Assembly (NCBI RefSeq): GCF_016908495.1
Contig: NZ_JAFBDZ010000002.1
Location: 310,001-374,000, forward strand
Direction: 5' to 3'
Length of the DNA stretch: 64,000 nt
From: Rossellomorea pakistanensis
Lineage (GTDB): Bacteria > Bacillota > Bacilli > Bacillales > Bacillaceae_B
Shown here: positions 62,374-64,000 of the stretch, piece by piece
Position numbering within the stretch: position 1 is the stretch's first letter
Layout: every line of letters starts with the position of its first letter
Notes under the pieces: generated by a model
Told to the model about the DNA's origin: nothing
Databases searched by the model: none
Seen by the model: the letters and a program-made list of their open reading frames with translations, nothing else
Translations under genes and position numbers: made by a program

Positions 62374-62432
62374 GAATGTACGTACAAATTGTTTTAATAT
62401 AAAATAAAATAACTATAAATATACGTATAAGT
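62374..62432 (+). promoter_or_regulatory. Two AraR operators flanking the araDB promoter
   Basis: GAATGTACGTACAAAT (62374-62389, 13 of 16 to consensus) and AAATATACGTATAAGT (62417-62432, 11 of 16) have centres 43 bases apart, close to four helical turns, like the cooperative pair at the B. subtilis ara promoter. A possible -10 box TATAAA (62414-62419) lies between or under them. Confidence 0.75.
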
Positions 62433-62446
62433 AGAAAGGAAGGTGG

Positions 62447-63145
62447 ATGGAAATGCTGGAAGATTTAAAGCAACAAGTACTTGAAGCAAATCAGGCTCTC
62501 CCAAAATATAAACTTGTTACTTTTACTTGGGGAAATGTAAGCGGTTTTAATCAGGAAAAACAATTGGTTGTTATAAAACCGAGTGGTGTACCTTATGACG
62601 AACTTACTATAGAGAACTTAGTTGTTGTTGATCTTGAGGGAAACGTTGTTGAGGGAACTTTAAAACCGTCATCGGATACCCCCACTCATATTGTTCTGTA
62701 TCGCCATTTCCCAAATATTAGAGGAGTTGTACATACCCATTCCCCATGGGCAACCAGTTGGGCCCAGGCTGGTCAGGGTATTCCTTGTCTAGGCACTACG
62801 CAGGGTGATTATTTCTATGGAAAGGTCCCTTGTACGCGGAGCATGACCGACGCTGAAATCCAGAAAGACTACGAATGGGAAACAGGCAATGTCATCGTAG
62901 AAACGTTTAAAAAGCAAAATATTGATCCTTCCACAATCCCTAGCGTACTCGTTCATAGCCACGCGCCTTTCAATTGGGGGAAAGATCCCCTTGAGGCAGT
63001 GCATAATGCAGTGGTCTTAGAAGAAGTTGCAAAAATGGCTTACCATACGTATCAAATTAACCGTGACATACCTGAATTGGATCAAGCTTTATTGGATAAA
63101 CACTATTTACGGAAACATGGAGTAAATGCTTATTACGGGCAGTGA
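62447..63145 (+). CDS. araD: L-ribulose-5-phosphate 4-epimerase
   Basis: Converts L-ribulose 5-phosphate to D-xylulose 5-phosphate, the last step of arabinose entry into the pentose phosphate pathway. Class II aldolase fold of 232 residues: [20 protein letters not shown] near residue 26, [18 protein letters not shown], the zinc ligands His in [17 protein letters not shown] and [15 protein letters not shown], and [12 protein letters not shown] at the end. The ATG at 62447 follows AAGGAAGGTGG; ATG 62453 is an alternative. First gene of an operon with araB (21-base gap). Confidence 0.95.
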   Translation: MEMLEDLKQQVLEANQALPKYKLVTFTWGNVSGFNQEKQLVVIKPSGVPYDELTIENLVVVDLEGNVVEGTLKPSSDTPTHIVLYRHFPNIRGVVHTHSPWATSWAQAGQGIPCLGTTQGDYFYGKVPCTRSMTDAEIQKDYEWETGNVIVETFKKQNIDPSTIPSVLVHSHAPFNWGKDPLEAVHNAVVLEEVAKMAYHTYQINRDIPELDQALLDKHYLRKHGVNAYYGQ

Positions 63146-63166
63146 AAGTGAAAGGAGGAACTCTTT

Positions 63167-64000
63167 ATGACAAAGAAATACGCCATCGGAATTGATTATG
63201 GTACAGAGTCAGGTCGTGCTGTCTTAGTATCTCTTGCAAATGGTGAAGAAATAGCTGACCACGTGACCACTTATCGTCATGGAGTCATTGATGAACATTT
63301 ACCTGAAACTAGAGTGAAATTAGACTATGAATGGGCACTTCAACATCCTGCTGATTACATCGAAGTGTTAACGCAATCAATCCCTGTTGTTTTAAAAAAG
63401 GCTCAAGTGGACCCTCAAAATGTCATTGGCTTAGGCATAGACTTTACAGCCTGTACGATGCTTCCGATTGATGAGGAAGGCGTCCCGCTCTCCTTTAATG
63501 AAAGGTGGAGAAATCATCCGCATGGATGGGTGAAATTATGGAAGCATCATGCCGCTCAGGATGAAGCGAATAAGCTTAACCAAATCGCTGAAAAAGGGGC
63601 AGAACGATTTTTAAAACGCTATGGTGGGAAAATTTCATCTGAATGGATGATTGCGAAAATCTGGCAAATCCTCGATGAGTCGCCCGAAATCTATCAAGCT
63701 ACCGACCGTTTTGTAGAAGCTACGGATTGGGTGATTTCCCAATTAACAGGAAACCTTGTACGGAACAGTTGTACAGCGGGGTATAAGTCCATTTGGCATA
63801 AGCAGGATGGTTATCCTAGTGAGGCGTTTTTCCGATCTCTAGATCCTAGATTAGAAGATTTGACGAAGACAAAATTACGAGGGGAAATCGTCACCCTAGG
63901 CACTAAAGCCGGTGGACTAACAAAGGAGATTGCCCGCCAAATTGGTCTTTGTGAAGGAACTGCCGTAGCAGTTGGCAATGTGGATGCTCATGCTTCCGTT
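63167..64000 (+). CDS. araB: Ribulokinase, 5' part (cut by the window edge)
   Basis: ATP-dependent phosphorylation of L-ribulose. The first 278 codons are present: [20 protein letters not shown] (FGGY-family phosphate-binding loop), [68 protein letters not shown] and [15 protein letters not shown], the beginning of the substrate/ATP region. AAAGGAGG lies before the ATG. Order araD-araB differs from araA-araB-araD of B. subtilis; araA would be expected downstream, outside the window. Confidence 0.95.
   Translation, partial: MTKKYAIGIDYGTESGRAVLVSLANGEEIADHVTTYRHGVIDEHLPETRVKLDYEWALQHPADYIEVLTQSIPVVLKKAQVDPQNVIGLGIDFTACTMLPIDEEGVPLSFNERWRNHPHGWVKLWKHHAAQDEANKLNQIAEKGAERFLKRYGGKISSEWMIAKIWQILDESPEIYQATDRFVEATDWVISQLTGNLVRNSCTAGYKSIWHKQDGYPSEAFFRSLDPRLEDLTKTKLRGEIVTLGTKAGGLTKEIARQIGLCEGTAVAVGNVDAHASV

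Noticed and set aside
1..64000. tRNA, rRNA, transposase, integrase or phage genes
   Set aside because: No cloverleaf with intact TTCGA arm, no rRNA block and no DDE or integrase motif was found on reading both strands.

Overview
The window is low-GC Gram-positive DNA from a member of the Bacillaceae (Bacillus, Peribacillus or Neobacillus type; species not readable). The signs are strong AGGAGG ribosome sites, TTGaca/TATAAT promoters, U-tailed terminators, a ComK homologue, an Ald/AdeR pair, AraR with AraR-box operators, a thioredoxin-type arsenate reductase and Bacillaceae families of unknown function (DUF3231, DUF1659, DUF2922, CBO0543). No rRNA, tRNA, CRISPR, phage or transposase gene was seen. 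The right edge cuts araB.

Layout. 0-5 kb: brnQ, a decayed HTH/coiled-coil gene, a GNAT enzyme and secreted gamma-glutamyltransferase. 5-20.6 kb: a malonate region. On the minus strand a probable operon runs gntR-mdcH-mdcA-mdcB-mdcC-mdcDE(fused)-mdcG-M20 peptidase-abgT; on the plus strand lie an Nramp-like transporter and an amidase. A shared inverted repeat (TGTCGA-N3-TCGACA) lies at the gntR promoter, the Nramp promoter and inside the operon before the peptidase gene, so one GntR repressor probably controls all of it. 20.8-26.3 kb: a regulator of unusual architecture, an NhaC-type transporter and an argininosuccinate-lyase-like enzyme, then remnants of an isoaspartyl dipeptidase and a metallo-beta-lactamase-fold gene. 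26.5-33 kb: ald and adeR, a Fur-box-preceded acetyltransferase/esterase pair, and aspA. 33-40 kb: two CBO0543 membrane proteins, a DUF3231 protein, then a paralogue of the 20.8-kb regulator followed by an M20 amidohydrolase and an unassigned permease. The 22.4-kb and 37.7-kb operons share an identical upstream palindrome, TTAAGG-N8-CCTTAA. 40-49 kb: an ArsR-rhodanese fusion with an MFS transporter, YihY, an SRPBCC protein, a 52-bp tandem array, a DUF3231 protein and arsRBC. 49-54 kb: pseudouridine breakdown (psuG, HTH-psuK), an EamA transporter and a second HTH-PfkB kinase; both kinase genes carry the same AAACA-N2-TGTTT palindrome upstream. 54-56 kb: comK, DUF1659, DUF2922. 56-64 kb: arabinan use (secreted GH43, araR, intracellular GH43, araD, araB) with AraR boxes.

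How the genes fit together. The window is rich in scavenging functions: peptide and amino-acid conjugates (Ggt, two M20 enzymes, AbgT, ArgH-like, AspA, Ald), malonate, pseudouridine and plant arabinan. This suits a soil or plant-associated heterotroph. The most interesting inference is that the GntR regulon (amidase, M20 peptidase, AbgT and Nramp-like carriers, malonate decarboxylase) imports malonyl amides or N-malonyl amino acids and cleaves them to malonate, then acetate and CO2. The second is a pair of paralogous regulators with a degenerate nucleotide-cyclase-like domain and a common operator.

Intergenic DNA carries several repeat families: four copies of a GGGCTGTCC-ended imperfect palindrome of about 90-115 bp, three copies of a TGCAC-rich element, and three tandem arrays that all have a 52-bp unit.
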